Assembly (NCBI RefSeq): GCF_003967075.1
Contig: NZ_AP018664.1
Location: forward strand, 496,001-560,000
Reading direction: 5' to 3'
Source: Sphingobium amiense
GTDB lineage: Bacteria > Pseudomonadota > Alphaproteobacteria > Sphingomonadales > Sphingomonadaceae
Length of the DNA stretch: 64,000 bases
The position numbers and the translations under genes were made by a program. Shown one piece after another: positions 43,884 through 52,147 of this stretch (position 1 is its first letter; each line of letters begins with the position of its first letter). The notes below the pieces were generated by a model. The model saw only the letters and a program-made list of their open reading frames with translations, ran no database searches and was not told where the DNA came from.

Positions 43884-44459
43884 TCAGCGCAGCGCGCGGA
43901 GCGCGAGATCCGCCTGCGCATCCAGCGCCGCGCGGTCGGCTCCGGCCCGCCCGGCGATCCCGACGCCCGCGATGCAGCCGACGAGGAAACCGGCGACCTG
44001 CCCGGGGTCGAGCGTCGCTGCGATGTCACCGTCCTGCTGGGCTTCTGCGACGCGGCCGGCGAGCGCGTCGGCGAGCGGCTTGCCGAGTGCGGTACGGATC
44101 TCGGTCAGATCCGGGCGCGACCGGCCGAACTCGCAGATCGAGCCGACGCCGAGGCAGGGCTGGTCGGCGGTCGCGACCACCCGGCGCAGCATCGCTTCGA
44201 TCCCGTCGATCGCCTTGGCACCGCTGCGCAGCGCATCGAGATGCGATGCGATCTCGCCCTGACCGTAGCGACGCACCGCCGCGCGGTAGAGCTGCCACTT
44301 ATCGCCGAATGCGCCATAGAGGCTCTGACGCCCGATCCCCATCGCCTCGACCAGCATCTGGGCCGAGGTTCCCTCGAAGCCATGCGCTCCAAACACAGCG
44401 ATCGCCTCGTCGAGCGCCTGGTCTGAATCGAATTCCCTTGGCCGTGCCATCGGGTCCAT
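43884..44459 (-). CDS. TetR/AcrR family transcriptional regulator
   Basis: A 191-aa regulator. The N-terminal helix-turn-helix is ALDEAIAVFGAHGFEGTSAQ followed by MGIGRQSLYGAFGDKWQLYR. The C-terminal domain binds an unknown inducer and contains a single CLGVGSICEF cysteine pair region. The start may be 44459 (MDPMARPREF) or 44450 (MARPREF). It lies directly upstream of the quinone reductase and SDR genes, and both it and they carry the same operator, so it very probably represses this unit and itself. Confidence 0.92.
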   Translation of the reverse strand: MDPMARPREFDSDQALDEAIAVFGAHGFEGTSAQMLVEAMGIGRQSLYGAFGDKWQLYRAAVRRYGQGEIASHLDALRSGAKAIDGIEAMLRRVVATADQPCLGVGSICEFGRSRPDLTEIRTALGKPLADALAGRVAEAQQDGDIAATLDPGQVAGFLVGCIAGVGIAGRAGADRAALDAQADLALRALR

Positions 44460-44470
44460 ATGGCCTTTAT

Positions 44471-44485
44471 GGAATAGTCATTCAA
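44471..44485 (-). promoter_or_regulatory. Candidate TetR operator upstream of tetR
   Basis: GGAATAGTCATTCAA (read on the plus strand) is an imperfect palindrome, with half sites TGGAAT and ATTCAA around AGTC. It lies 11 bases upstream of the tetR start at 44459 and matches the site in front of the quinone oxidoreductase gene. Confidence 0.65.
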
Positions 44486-44649
44486 TAACTAGTTCCGGGT
44501 GCTACGCTGCTGCGGAAAATCCGCTAACGGCTCATCAGCCTCGATCGCCATGGTGCGCTTCGGAGCGCTCGGACCGAGCCCGGTCTGGCCAGATGCTCGA
44601 TCGGACGCGAGCGCGGCCGCACTCCAACAATGCACGCTATGTGCGCCGA

Positions 44650-44865
44650 TCAATCCCGTTGCTCGCCTTCCTCCCAGACGAGGATATCGCCGGGCTGACA
44701 CTCAAGAAATTGGCAAATACGGTCGAGGGTAGCGAAGCGGACGCCCTTCACCCTCCCTGACTTCAGCAGGGAAAGATTGGACTCCGTGATGCCGATATGT
44801 TCGGCAAGATCCTTGGACCGCTTCTTCCGAAGCGCGAGCATGACATCGAGACGGACGACGATCAC
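44650..44865 (-). CDS. Small XRE-family helix-turn-helix regulator, 71 aa
   Basis: A 71-aa protein that is almost entirely an HTH domain: VMLALRKKRSKDLAEHIGIT followed by ESNLSLLKSGRVKGVRFATL and a closing LECQPGDILVWE. This is the YozG-type Cro/CI family that accompanies DUF2975 membrane proteins. It lies nine bases downstream of the DUF2975 gene. The pair probably forms a membrane-sensor/regulator module; the signal is unknown. Confidence 0.9.
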   Translation of the reverse strand: MIVVRLDVMLALRKKRSKDLAEHIGITESNLSLLKSGRVKGVRFATLDRICQFLECQPGDILVWEEGEQRD

Positions 44866-44874
44866 GGGCGGCTC

Positions 44875-45393
44875 CTAGACGATGCGATCGAGTTCCTCCC
44901 GGGCCAGGTTCGCGGAGGCCAGGAGGTGGGTGATCGGAACCAGCACGCCGGCGATCAACAGAAGAAGAAAATCTGAGCCGACCACTGCCGCGCCCGATCC
45001 GTCCGACAGATGAAGCGCGCGCGCGGCGAACAGAACGGCGACCGGCAAGATGCTCGTCGAGGCCGCTGCCGCAAGAATGCAATAGGCGAACGAACGCAGG
45101 CTGCTGGTCGCGCGCGGCACCATTCTTCCCGTTTGGGCCAATGCCCCCGCCATCCTCACCAGGCAAAGCAGACCCAATATAACCGCGACGCCGGACAGCA
45201 GATCGCACCACCAGCCCGACCAATTCGATGTGGGAGCCCCGGCGGGCAGTTGCGTCGGCAGTCGCGGTATTGCGAGCAGTTCGGTCCAGAGCGCCCAACC
45301 TTCGATCGCGACGGTGCCGATAAGGATCAGGACAAGCAGGCCCTGCAGCCTGCCCGCAGTACGCGCGATCGCCTCGGAATCACCTTGAAACAT
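44875..45393 (-). CDS. DUF2975 family membrane protein
   Basis: A 172-aa protein with four hydrophobic segments (LLVLILIGTVAIEGWALWTE; SGVAVILGLLCLVRMAGALA; FAYCILAAAASTSILPVAVL; DFLLLLIAGVLVPITHLLAS) and the DUF2975 C-terminus AREELDRIV. The family is nearly always encoded next to a small XRE regulator, as here. Transport or signal sensing has been suggested but is not shown. It is divergent from the M1 aminopeptidase gene with 54 bases between starts. Confidence 0.88.
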   Translation of the reverse strand: MFQGDSEAIARTAGRLQGLLVLILIGTVAIEGWALWTELLAIPRLPTQLPAGAPTSNWSGWWCDLLSGVAVILGLLCLVRMAGALAQTGRMVPRATSSLRSFAYCILAAAASTSILPVAVLFAARALHLSDGSGAAVVGSDFLLLLIAGVLVPITHLLASANLAREELDRIV

Positions 45394-45447
45394 CCAAATC
45401 TTTCTGTTTTACGAAAAGAGATCGCTGTTAAATAAGAGGCTATTCCG

Positions 45448-48078
45448 TTGCTTGGCAAGGCTTTCCCATGCCGGTTCGCTCTGACGCGAGCCGGATACTC
45501 TCGTGTCGCCGGTGCGCTGGCAGTCCTGATCCCGATTTTTCCGGCTTCGGCGACGCTCCCCAGCACCGTTATTCCCACTCATTATGACGTGGTGCTCCAA
45601 CCCGATGGGAAGAATCTCACCTTTTCCGGGAGGGAGAAGATCAACCTCTCAGTTCGGGCAGCCACCGAGGAGATCGTGCTCAACGCATGGCAACTGAACG
45701 TGAAACGGGTCGAGCTGAAAACGGAAGGGGGCAAGAGCCTCGGCGCGGCCCGCGTGCGGCTGGACCCGACAAACCAGACCATGCACATCTCGGTTGGATC
45801 GAGGGTCGCGGCGGGCCGCTACATCCTCTCGATAGCATATTCGGGGACTGTCCAGCGCAGCGGGAGTGGACTCTTCGCGCTTGATGAACAGGGCAAGCGC
45901 TATCTGTTCACGCAGCTTGAGGCCGCCGACGCGCGTCGCCTGATCCCGTCCTGGGACGAACCATCGTTCAAGGCGACGTTCACGGTGAAGGCTCTCGTGC
46001 CGTCCGGAGCCACCGCCATCAGCAACATGCCCGCTGTTAAGGATGTGCGCGTCCGCGATGGCCGCCATCAGGTGACCTTCGCGCCGACACCAAAGATGGC
46101 AACCTATCTTCTCTTCCTGGCGGTGGGCGATTTCGAACGGACCACGAAGAAAATCGACGGTGTGGAGCTGGGCGTCGTCACCCGCCGCGGCGTTGGATCA
46201 CAGGCTGATTTCGCACTCGATTCCGCCACGCGCCTCCTGCCATGGCTCAACGCCTATTTTGCCTATCCATTTCCGTTGCCCAAGCTCGACAACGTGGCCG
46301 GCCCCGGGGAGAGCCTGACATATGGCGCCATGGAAAATTGGGGGGCGGTTTTTTCTTTCGAACGAGATTTTCTCCTGGACCCGCGGACAGCATCCGAGCG
46401 CCGGAAGCAGGGCGTGTTCACCACTCTGGCGCACGAAATGGCACACCAGTGGTTTGGCGATCTCGTCACGATGCGCTGGTGGGACGACCTCTGGCTCAAT
46501 GAAGGTTTCGCTTCCTGGATGGAGCAGGAGGCCGACCGCCATTTCCACCCGGAATGGAGCCCGGACCTTACCTTCATGCGCGGGCGGGATCTGGCAATGG
46601 AGGCCGACGCGCTCGACACGAGCCATGCCGTCGTGCAGCCGGTCAATGACGCCGCCGGCGCGCTCCAGTCCTTCGATTTCATCACCTACTTCAAAGGCGA
46701 AGCGGCGATCCGCATGCTCGAGGCCTATGTCGGGTCCGAAGCATGGCGCGCCGGTCTTCGCGATTATATCGCGCGCCATGCTTACGGCAGCACCACGAGC
46801 GACGATCTCTGGGCCTCCGTAAGCGCTGCGGCCAAGCTCCCGGTGGACGGCATTGCGCGCGACATCACCCGCCAGGCCGGGTTGCCTTTGGTCGAGGCTT
46901 CGAGCTCATGCGAGTCTGGTCAGACGATTGTCCGGCTGGACGAGCGCCGCTTCCACAGTGACGGCCGTGATGACCCCGGTCCCGGCTGGCATCTTCCCGT
47001 TCTTCTTGGTCACCCGGGCCAGAAGCCTCAGCAACTGCTTCTGCACGACAAAGCGATGGTTTCGATCCCCGGTTGTGGTGCGACGGTCGTGAACATCGGG
47101 CAGAAGAGCTACTTCCGCACCGCTTATTCTCCGTCCATGCTGGCCGAGTTATCCAAGGTCTTCCCGTCACTGGACCAGATCGATCAGCTCGCATTGCTCA
47201 GCGATACAGCGGCCCTCGGCCTTGCGGGCGCCGGGTCGCCGGCAGCGATCCTGGAACTGACATCCAATCTCGGCCCGGAGGCACCCGCGCCGGTTGTCAG
47301 CGACGCGCTGTCGCACTGGGATACGCTTTATGGGTATGCGGCAAACGATGCCCGCGGTCAGCTCCTTCTCCGCGACTTCGCACAGGCGTCCTTCGCTCCT
47401 CGTCTGCAAATGTTGGGCTGGTCTCCACGGTCTGGCGAGCCGGCAGAGGACGCCAATTTGCGAGAACAGTTGATCGAGACCCTCGGCGGCGCGGGCGTGC
47501 CGGAAGTCCTGAACAGCGCCAGGCATCTGTTCGAAGCGAACGAAGAGCCGGCCCCTCGCATCGCAGTGCTCAAGGCCGTCGCGCGCAACGCGTCTGCCGA
47601 AGATTGGGAGCGCATTCGCATCATGGCGTTCGCGGAGCGATCACCGCAGCTTCGTTCGTCGCTGTTTGAGCTGCTTGGACGTGCCAGAGATGACGCCCTT
47701 GCCGCGAAAGCGCTGGATATTGCGGTTGCCGACACATCAGCGGGAACGGCCGGACCACGAATGATCGAGGCTGTGGCGATCAGTCACCCGCTTATGGCAT
47801 TCCGGTTCGCTCTTGCCCACCGCGACATCATTCTTAAGCAGCTCGACTCGTTCACCGCAGCAACGTTTCTGGCTGACTTGGCCGGACGCAGCGGCGATAC
47901 AGAAATCTTGGATGCGGTTCGGGCCTATTGTGCCGAGCAGCAGTCGCATGAGATCCAAGATGCCTGCGCTACGACCACAACCCTTCTCAAGAACGAGGGG
48001 CGTATCCGCGCTGCGCGAATGCCTGGCGTCTTTTCTTGGTTGGATGCTCAAGAAAGGAAGAGTTCTCCGTCGCGTTGA
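45448..48078 (+). CDS. M1 family zinc aminopeptidase, secreted
   Basis: An 876-aa zinc exopeptidase. The N-terminus contains a probable signal peptide ending after residue 29-30 or so (VAGALAVLIPIFPASA). The substrate-recognition motif GAMEN is at residues 293-297. The zinc site is HEMAHQ with His329, Glu330 and His333, and the third ligand is Glu352 (LWLNEGFASW). The ERAP-like C-terminal helical domain follows. The start is a TTG at 45448 with AGAGG upstream. It removes N-terminal residues from peptides in the periplasm, probably for nutrition. Confidence 0.93.
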   Translation: MLGKAFPCRFALTRAGYSRVAGALAVLIPIFPASATLPSTVIPTHYDVVLQPDGKNLTFSGREKINLSVRAATEEIVLNAWQLNVKRVELKTEGGKSLGAARVRLDPTNQTMHISVGSRVAAGRYILSIAYSGTVQRSGSGLFALDEQGKRYLFTQLEAADARRLIPSWDEPSFKATFTVKALVPSGATAISNMPAVKDVRVRDGRHQVTFAPTPKMATYLLFLAVGDFERTTKKIDGVELGVVTRRGVGSQADFALDSATRLLPWLNAYFAYPFPLPKLDNVAGPGESLTYGAMENWGAVFSFERDFLLDPRTASERRKQGVFTTLAHEMAHQWFGDLVTMRWWDDLWLNEGFASWMEQEADRHFHPEWSPDLTFMRGRDLAMEADALDTSHAVVQPVNDAAGALQSFDFITYFKGEAAIRMLEAYVGSEAWRAGLRDYIARHAYGSTTSDDLWASVSAAAKLPVDGIARDITRQAGLPLVEASSSCESGQTIVRLDERRFHSDGRDDPGPGWHLPVLLGHPGQKPQQLLLHDKAMVSIPGCGATVVNIGQKSYFRTAYSPSMLAELSKVFPSLDQIDQLALLSDTAALGLAGAGSPAAILELTSNLGPEAPAPVVSDALSHWDTLYGYAANDARGQLLLRDFAQASFAPRLQMLGWSPRSGEPAEDANLREQLIETLGGAGVPEVLNSARHLFEANEEPAPRIAVLKAVARNASAEDWERIRIMAFAERSPQLRSSLFELLGRARDDALAAKALDIAVADTSAGTAGPRMIEAVAISHPLMAFRFALAHRDIILKQLDSFTAATFLADLAGRSGDTEILDAVRAYCAEQQSHEIQDACATTTTLLKNEGRIRAARMPGVFSWLDAQERKSSPSR

Positions 48079-48274
48079 CGCGGCGATATCGCTGGCCGAT
48101 CCAGGTTGCGGTTTGTTGTTCGTAGACCCGGGAGCGTGGTCGAACACGCCCGCGCTAGACGGTTCGAGAAAGCTGCTAATTCACGCCTGTATCGCAAAGT
48201 TTACCTGAGCTTGACCAAGCGAATTGAACGATTGCGTACTTGTGAACAGCGCGCCGAGCGTTGCGCTGGCGAAC

Positions 48275-48739
48275 CTATTCGACAAAGTTGGCGAGATTGC
48301 GCAACGTTGCTTCCATCCCAGTGCGGTGGTCAGACTCACTGATTCCTGGCGGCACGTTTGTGGCAGTGATGGTGAGGCGCGTCCCATCGCGCACCGGGAC
48401 CAGGAGCGTGGTGATCGTCATTGTTCCCTGGAACCGCGGATCGTCGCTCTCGAATTGGACTTCCTCGACCAGACGCTCGTCCGGGAAGATTTCAACGAAC
48501 CGGCCATCGATCACGTCCTCGTGCTCGCTGGATTTGCCATGCGATACGCTGCCGTCAGGATAAACAAGCACCATTCGATAGCGGCCGCCCGGCCGGGGAT
48601 CGAAGTGCTCGACCCGCGCGGTCATGTCAGCGGGCGGGCGCCAGTTCGCCATCGCTTCGCCGTCGAGCAATATGCGGAAGATGGCCCGCGGTGTGGCAAG
48701 GATTGTTCGTGAAGCAGTATGCGCGGTCGGTTCGTTCAT
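48275..48739 (-). CDS. SRPBCC / AHSA1-type START-domain protein
   Basis: A 154-aa protein of the activator-of-Hsp90-ATPase-homologue (AHSA1) group: SRTILATPRAIFRILLDGEA, then WRPPADMTARVEHFDPRPGG and the ending GMEATLRNLANFVE. The fold is a helix-grip cavity that binds small hydrophobic ligands or partners. No catalytic residues are conserved across the group. It lies 10 bases downstream of alkB on the same strand, so it may belong to the repair operon. Confidence 0.88.
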   Translation of the reverse strand: MNEPTAHTASRTILATPRAIFRILLDGEAMANWRPPADMTARVEHFDPRPGGRYRMVLVYPDGSVSHGKSSEHEDVIDGRFVEIFPDERLVEEVQFESDDPRFQGTMTITTLLVPVRDGTRLTITATNVPPGISESDHRTGMEATLRNLANFVE

Positions 48740-48749
48740 GCGTGGTCCG

Positions 48750-49349
48750 CTACGATGTCAGATCGCTTAGCGGCAACCCTTTGGCGCGCGTAAGCGAACG
48801 GAATGTGATCGACCACCGGACGGCATCCACACAAGCTATGCTGTGTTCCCATTCATTCCGAGATTCGCCACTCAGATGGTAGATCGAGCGTGGCTGTAGT
48901 GGAACGTAAGCACGTTCGAACTTCGTGCCACTGCGCCGGCGGAATCGCATCCTGGCCGTCTGACCCAGCGAAACTCCGACAACGTGCTCGAACACGGGCC
49001 GGTCGCGATGCCAGCCGATTCCCGCACCAGGGTCGTATCGGATCAGAAGTGCCTGAACGAGATCGGTCGGATCGAGGCCAGCGAACCCCGCAGCTTTCGC
49101 CTTCAGCGGTAGCAGCCAGTCCGGGATCGGCTCTGCCGGCGCGAAACAGCCGGTCCCGAAATCATATTTCCAGCCGAAACTGCACGTAAGCCGCTTGCCG
49201 GTCCATTGCTGGAACTGGAAGGGCGTCAGCTCGCAATCGCCGATCAGCGCGATCAGCGCGCGTTCCTCCGCCGCGCTGATGAAATTCTCGCTCGTCGCGA
49301 GGCCAGGCAAAATGGGCGTGTCGAATAGATCTGCGACGGCGAGATTCAC
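48750..49349 (-). CDS. AlkB family 2-oxoglutarate/Fe(II) dioxygenase
   Basis: AlkB proteins remove alkyl groups from DNA or RNA bases by oxidation. The 199-aa protein has the iron-binding H-x-D in IGWHRDRPVFEHVVGVSLG, the second His in EWEHSIACVD, and the 2-oxoglutarate Arg motif RWSITFRSL. The start is a GTG: 49349 overlaps the stop of the upstream 94-aa gene (GTGA), and a second GTG at 49352 is possible. The SRPBCC gene follows. It fits the DNA-damage character of the region. Confidence 0.9.
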   Translation of the reverse strand: MNLAVADLFDTPILPGLATSENFISAAEERALIALIGDCELTPFQFQQWTGKRLTCSFGWKYDFGTGCFAPAEPIPDWLLPLKAKAAGFAGLDPTDLVQALLIRYDPGAGIGWHRDRPVFEHVVGVSLGQTARMRFRRRSGTKFERAYVPLQPRSIYHLSGESRNEWEHSIACVDAVRWSITFRSLTRAKGLPLSDLTS

Positions 49350-49630
49350 CACGGAATCTCGTCATCGATCAATCCGTCGATGTCGCCCGCGGCCCGCAAC
49401 GTGTCTGCCGCTAGCCCGAGTGGGCCGGGCCAGAAGCGCACGCCGGCGTCGGCACGGCGGCGCAGATCGGCGACCACGGCAAGGGCGAATTCGGGATCGC
49501 CATCATAATTGGCGGACGTGCGCTCGAACGAGTCGGCCACCGCGCCAGGTTCCATATCCTCCATTTCGCGAAGCATCTCGTCGGCTTCGCTACGCACCCA
49601 ATATTCAGGCGTGTCCCACAAGCGACTCAT
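49346..49630 (-). CDS. Hypothetical protein, 94 aa, coupled to alkB
   Basis: A soluble acidic protein starting MSRLWDTPEYWVRSEADEML, with FALAVVADLRRRADAGVRFW and a C-terminus DIDGLIDDEIPW. I do not recognise a domain. The stop overlaps the alkB GTG (GTGA), so the two are translationally coupled. It follows the SRAP-like gene by 29 bases, which suggests one operon: SRAP-like, this gene, alkB, SRPBCC. A role in the damage response is an inference from that. Confidence 0.75.
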   Translation of the reverse strand: MSRLWDTPEYWVRSEADEMLREMEDMEPGAVADSFERTSANYDGDPEFALAVVADLRRRADAGVRFWPGPLGLAADTLRAAGDIDGLIDDEIPW

Positions 49631-49659
49631 AGCTTGATCCTCCCGTCCGGCCCCCCGCC

Positions 49660-50181
49660 TCACAGCGCCAGCGCAGTCTGACGCGGGGCATCGACGATCT
49701 CCTCGACAACGAACATGTGAGCCGGCGGCGTCTCCAGCAGATCTATCTCCGGCACCGTCTGGTCGAGCCACTGCATCACCTGGCGGCGATGGATGATCGC
49801 GCCGTGGCGTTCTTGATAGCGCGCGACCTCAAGACAAGCAGGCACGGTGACGACCCGGAAACTGAGCGGCCATTCACCCATCGCCGGTTCCCAGATTCCC
49901 GCGAGGTAGAAGAAATTGCCGCCGTCCAGCGTCACGCGATAGCGCTTGTCGCCCACGGCAAGAATGAACTCGGAGCAGGGGATGAGGCAACGGTGGCTTG
50001 GGAACGTGCGCCCCTCGGAACGCACGAACCGGAACGAAGCGCCATCGCTGAACCGGGGATTGGAACCCCAGCGCGCTTTGACCATCTCGACTTTGCCGGA
50101 ATCATTCGTCTTCTTCCGGATGATAAGCCGGGCATGGTCGTCTGCAGCGCCGGAGTCGAACGGGGTGGGCTTAACGTCCAT
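49660..50181 (-). CDS. SRAP (HMCES/YedK) paralogue lacking the N-terminal Cys2
   Basis: A 173-aa SOS response-associated peptidase-like protein. SRAP proteins normally expose Cys2, which bonds to abasic sites in single-stranded DNA. Here the C-terminal core is present: SHRCLIPCSEFILAVGDKRY (Glu of the active site in CSEF), FYLAGIWEPAMGEW and RHGAIIHRRQVMQWLD (His). But the chain starts MDVKPTPFDSG, with no Cys2, and no in-frame upstream start supplies one. It is divergent from a normal SRAP gene, with a LexA box between them. It may be inactive, or use a different nucleophile or partner. Confidence 0.8.
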   Translation of the reverse strand: MDVKPTPFDSGAADDHARLIIRKKTNDSGKVEMVKARWGSNPRFSDGASFRFVRSEGRTFPSHRCLIPCSEFILAVGDKRYRVTLDGGNFFYLAGIWEPAMGEWPLSFRVVTVPACLEVARYQERHGAIIHRRQVMQWLDQTVPEIDLLETPPAHMFVVEEIVDAPRQTALAL

Positions 50182-50187
50182 GCGCTG

Positions 50188-50202
50188 GAACATAATGGGA
50201 AC
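50188..50202. promoter_or_regulatory. LexA (SOS) box between divergent SRAP genes
   Basis: GAAC (50188-50191), seven bases, GAAC (50199-50202). This is an exact match to the alphaproteobacterial LexA operator GAAC-N7-GAAC. It is 6 bases from the start of the minus-strand gene and 36 from the plus-strand gene, so LexA could repress both. The full site differs from the imuA box only at two spacer bases. Confidence 0.85.
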
Positions 50203-50237
50203 GAGAGCGAGTCGCAAGATGACGAAGAGAGCGTGCC

Positions 50238-50846
50238 ATGTGCAATGACTATCGGCTCGAAGTGGAGATCGCCTCGATCATGGAGGATTTTGAGGGTCTG
50301 GAGATCAACATCGACGTGCCTGAAGGGACGCCCAACGTAGCGGCGCGCGCTGACATTAACATCACGGACACAGCACCAATCGTCCGCGGAATCGAGGGCA
50401 GGCGCGGCGGCGGCGAGTTGATCAACCGACGATGGAGCTGGCCGGGGCAGGGCGGCAAGCCGGTCTATAATTTCCGTGCCGAAGGGCGCGAGTTCACATC
50501 GAACCGGGTCCTCATCCTGACAGACGGCTTCTACGAGTTCACCGACCCCCAGCCGGGAGAGAAGCGCAAGACCAAATGGCTATTCACGCTCAAGGATCAT
50601 GACTGGTTCTGCATCGCCGGCATCTGGCGCGCGCACCCCGAAATCGGCGAGGCGTTCACGATGCTGACGCTGGAGCCCGGCGAGGACATCGCGCCATTTC
50701 ATCGGCGCCAGATCGTGCCGCTACCGCGCGAACTCTGGACGGACTGGCTGGACGCCAGCGTGCCGGCGGGTGAAGTGCTGCGCACTCTGCCCAAAGGAAG
50801 CCTGATCCCGGCGCAGGTGTATCCGCCGCAATCGGCGCTTTTCTGA
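50238..50846 (+). CDS. SOS response-associated peptidase (SRAP; HMCES/YedK family)
   Basis: A 202-aa SRAP protein. After Met1 removal, Cys2 (MCNDYRLE) would form the stabilised covalent link to abasic sites in single-stranded DNA. The supporting active-site residues appear as Asn (VYNFRAEGREFTSNR), Glu (DGFYEFTDP) and His (APFHRRQIVPL). The variant start MCNDY, rather than MCGRF, puts it in a distinct subgroup. It shares a promoter region and LexA box with the Cys-less paralogue on the other strand. Confidence 0.92.
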   Translation: MCNDYRLEVEIASIMEDFEGLEINIDVPEGTPNVAARADINITDTAPIVRGIEGRRGGGELINRRWSWPGQGGKPVYNFRAEGREFTSNRVLILTDGFYEFTDPQPGEKRKTKWLFTLKDHDWFCIAGIWRAHPEIGEAFTMLTLEPGEDIAPFHRRQIVPLPRELWTDWLDASVPAGEVLRTLPKGSLIPAQVYPPQSALF

Positions 50847-50914
50847 AGATCCCGCAGCGCGGGCACCAAGGATAGCGCGAGACGTTGGTGCGGCTTGGAC
50901 AAGGAGGTCGACAA

Positions 50915-51103
50915 ATGCCTGCAAAATCCGTCGCTCAACAAAAAGCCGCCGGCGCGGCGCTGAGCGCGAAGCGCGGCGAACAGCCGAAATCGAAGCTCAA
51001 GGGTGCATCCAAGAGTATGGAGGAATCCATGTCGGAAAAGCAGCTTGAGGAGTTCGCTCACACCAAGCGCAAGGGTAAGCCGGAGCACGCCGCCAAGAGC
51101 TGA
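50915..51103 (+). CDS. DUF3008 family small protein, 62 aa
   Basis: A small basic protein starting MPAKSVAQQKAAGAALSAKR with SMEESMSEKQLEEFAHTKRK at the C-terminus, the DUF3008 pattern. The ATG at 50915 follows AAGGAGG. The function is unknown. Small Lys/Ala-rich proteins like this are typical of stationary-phase or general stress genes. It follows the SRAP gene and converges on the stress-type SDR gene. Confidence 0.88.
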   Translation: MPAKSVAQQKAAGAALSAKRGEQPKSKLKGASKSMEESMSEKQLEEFAHTKRKGKPEHAAKS

Positions 51104-51166
51104 TCCGGTCCCTCGCTGATCGGCCGACCTACCTCAGTTCCGGCAGGTGGACCGGTCCGGCTCTTG

Positions 51167-52024
51167 TCAGATGAACGGCCGCCCGCCTGTGACCGGAACG
51201 GTTGCGCCGGTGATATAACTCGCCTCGTCAGTCGCCAGCATCACATAGGGCGGCGCCAGCTCGCGCGGCTGTGCCGCGCGGCCGATCGGCGTATTCTTGC
51301 CAAAGTTCTTCACCGCCTCAGGCGGCATCGTCGACGGGATGAGCGGCGTCCAGACGGGACCAGGCGCCACGCAGTTCACGCGGATACCTTTATCTGCCAG
51401 CATCTGTGCCAATCCCATCGTGAAGTTCTGGATCGCGCCCTTTGTCGTAGCGTAGGCCAGCAGATGCTCGCTCGGCTGGTCGGCATTGATCGAGGTCGTA
51501 TTGATGATCACTCCAGCCTTGCCCAAATGCGGCACGGCCGCCTTCGCCAGATAGAACATCGCATGGATATTGGTCGCGAAGGTGAGCTGCCACTCCTCGT
51601 CGGAGATGTCGTCGATATCCTCGAAGCTCGCCTGATGGGCGGCGTTGTTGACCAGGATGTCCAGTCCGCCCAGCTCCGCCACCGCTTTGTCGACGATCGA
51701 ACGGCAATGGTCGGGATTGCTGATGTCGCCCGGCACGAGCACGGCCTTGCGGCCCGCCTCCTCGACCAGCCGCTGCGTCTCGCGCGCATCGTCGTCTTCG
51801 TTCAGATAGGCGATCAGAATATCAGCGCCCTCGCGTGCATAAGCGATCGCAACGGCGCGGCCGATTCCGCTATCGCCGCCGGTGATGATCGCGCGCTTAC
51901 CCTGAAGGCGGCCCGATCCCTTGTAACTGTCTTCACCGTGATCGGGGCGCGGGTTCATTGCATCGGTGCGTCCCGGCATAGGCTGCTGCTGCTCGGGATA
52001 CGGCGGCGTTGGATCGTCCGGCAT
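51167..52024 (-). CDS. SDR family oxidoreductase, general-stress type
   Basis: A 285-aa SDR with an N-terminal extension of about 40 aa rich in Pro/Gln (PDDPTPPYPEQQQPMPG). The cofactor loop is ITGGDSGIGRAVAIAYAREG. The catalytic residues lie in INTTSINADQ (Ser region) and LAYATTKGAIQNFTMGLAQM (Tyr-x3-Lys). This is the YhxC/YdaD-like group. The start at 52024 has GGAG upstream; the in-frame extension to 52315 would run into the neighbouring small gene. A candidate EcfG promoter lies about 70 bases upstream. Substrate unknown. Confidence 0.88.
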   Translation of the reverse strand: MPDDPTPPYPEQQQPMPGRTDAMNPRPDHGEDSYKGSGRLQGKRAIITGGDSGIGRAVAIAYAREGADILIAYLNEDDDARETQRLVEEAGRKAVLVPGDISNPDHCRSIVDKAVAELGGLDILVNNAAHQASFEDIDDISDEEWQLTFATNIHAMFYLAKAAVPHLGKAGVIINTTSINADQPSEHLLAYATTKGAIQNFTMGLAQMLADKGIRVNCVAPGPVWTPLIPSTMPPEAVKNFGKNTPIGRAAQPRELAPPYVMLATDEASYITGATVPVTGGRPFI

Positions 52025-52093
52025 GTGCTCCACTCCTGCCATCTCAGCGCTTGGCGCGTTCAGGCCGCCAGCGGCGGCCGATGCTGGGGCATG

Positions 52094-52119
52094 AACCCCA
52101 CGACTCGCTTGTGCGTTCC
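52094..52119 (-). promoter_or_regulatory. Candidate EcfG promoter of the stress-type SDR gene
   Basis: On the minus strand GGAAC (52119-52115), a 17-base spacer, then GGTT (52097-52094). The -35 is exact; the -10 has one mismatch to CGTT. It lies 70 bases upstream of the SDR start at 52024. Confidence 0.4.
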
Positions 52120-52147
52120 AAGCTGAAGCCGAGACGAGGAGAGTAAG

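Noticed and set aside
44499..44732. 77-codon plus-strand frame between tetR and the XRE gene
   Set aside because: Overlaps the 3' end of the XRE gene, has no ribosome site and no recognised domain.
49660..50217. Longer start of the SRAP-like gene at 50217
   Set aside because: It would place the LexA box inside the coding region and still provides no Cys2; the ATG at 50181 is preferred.
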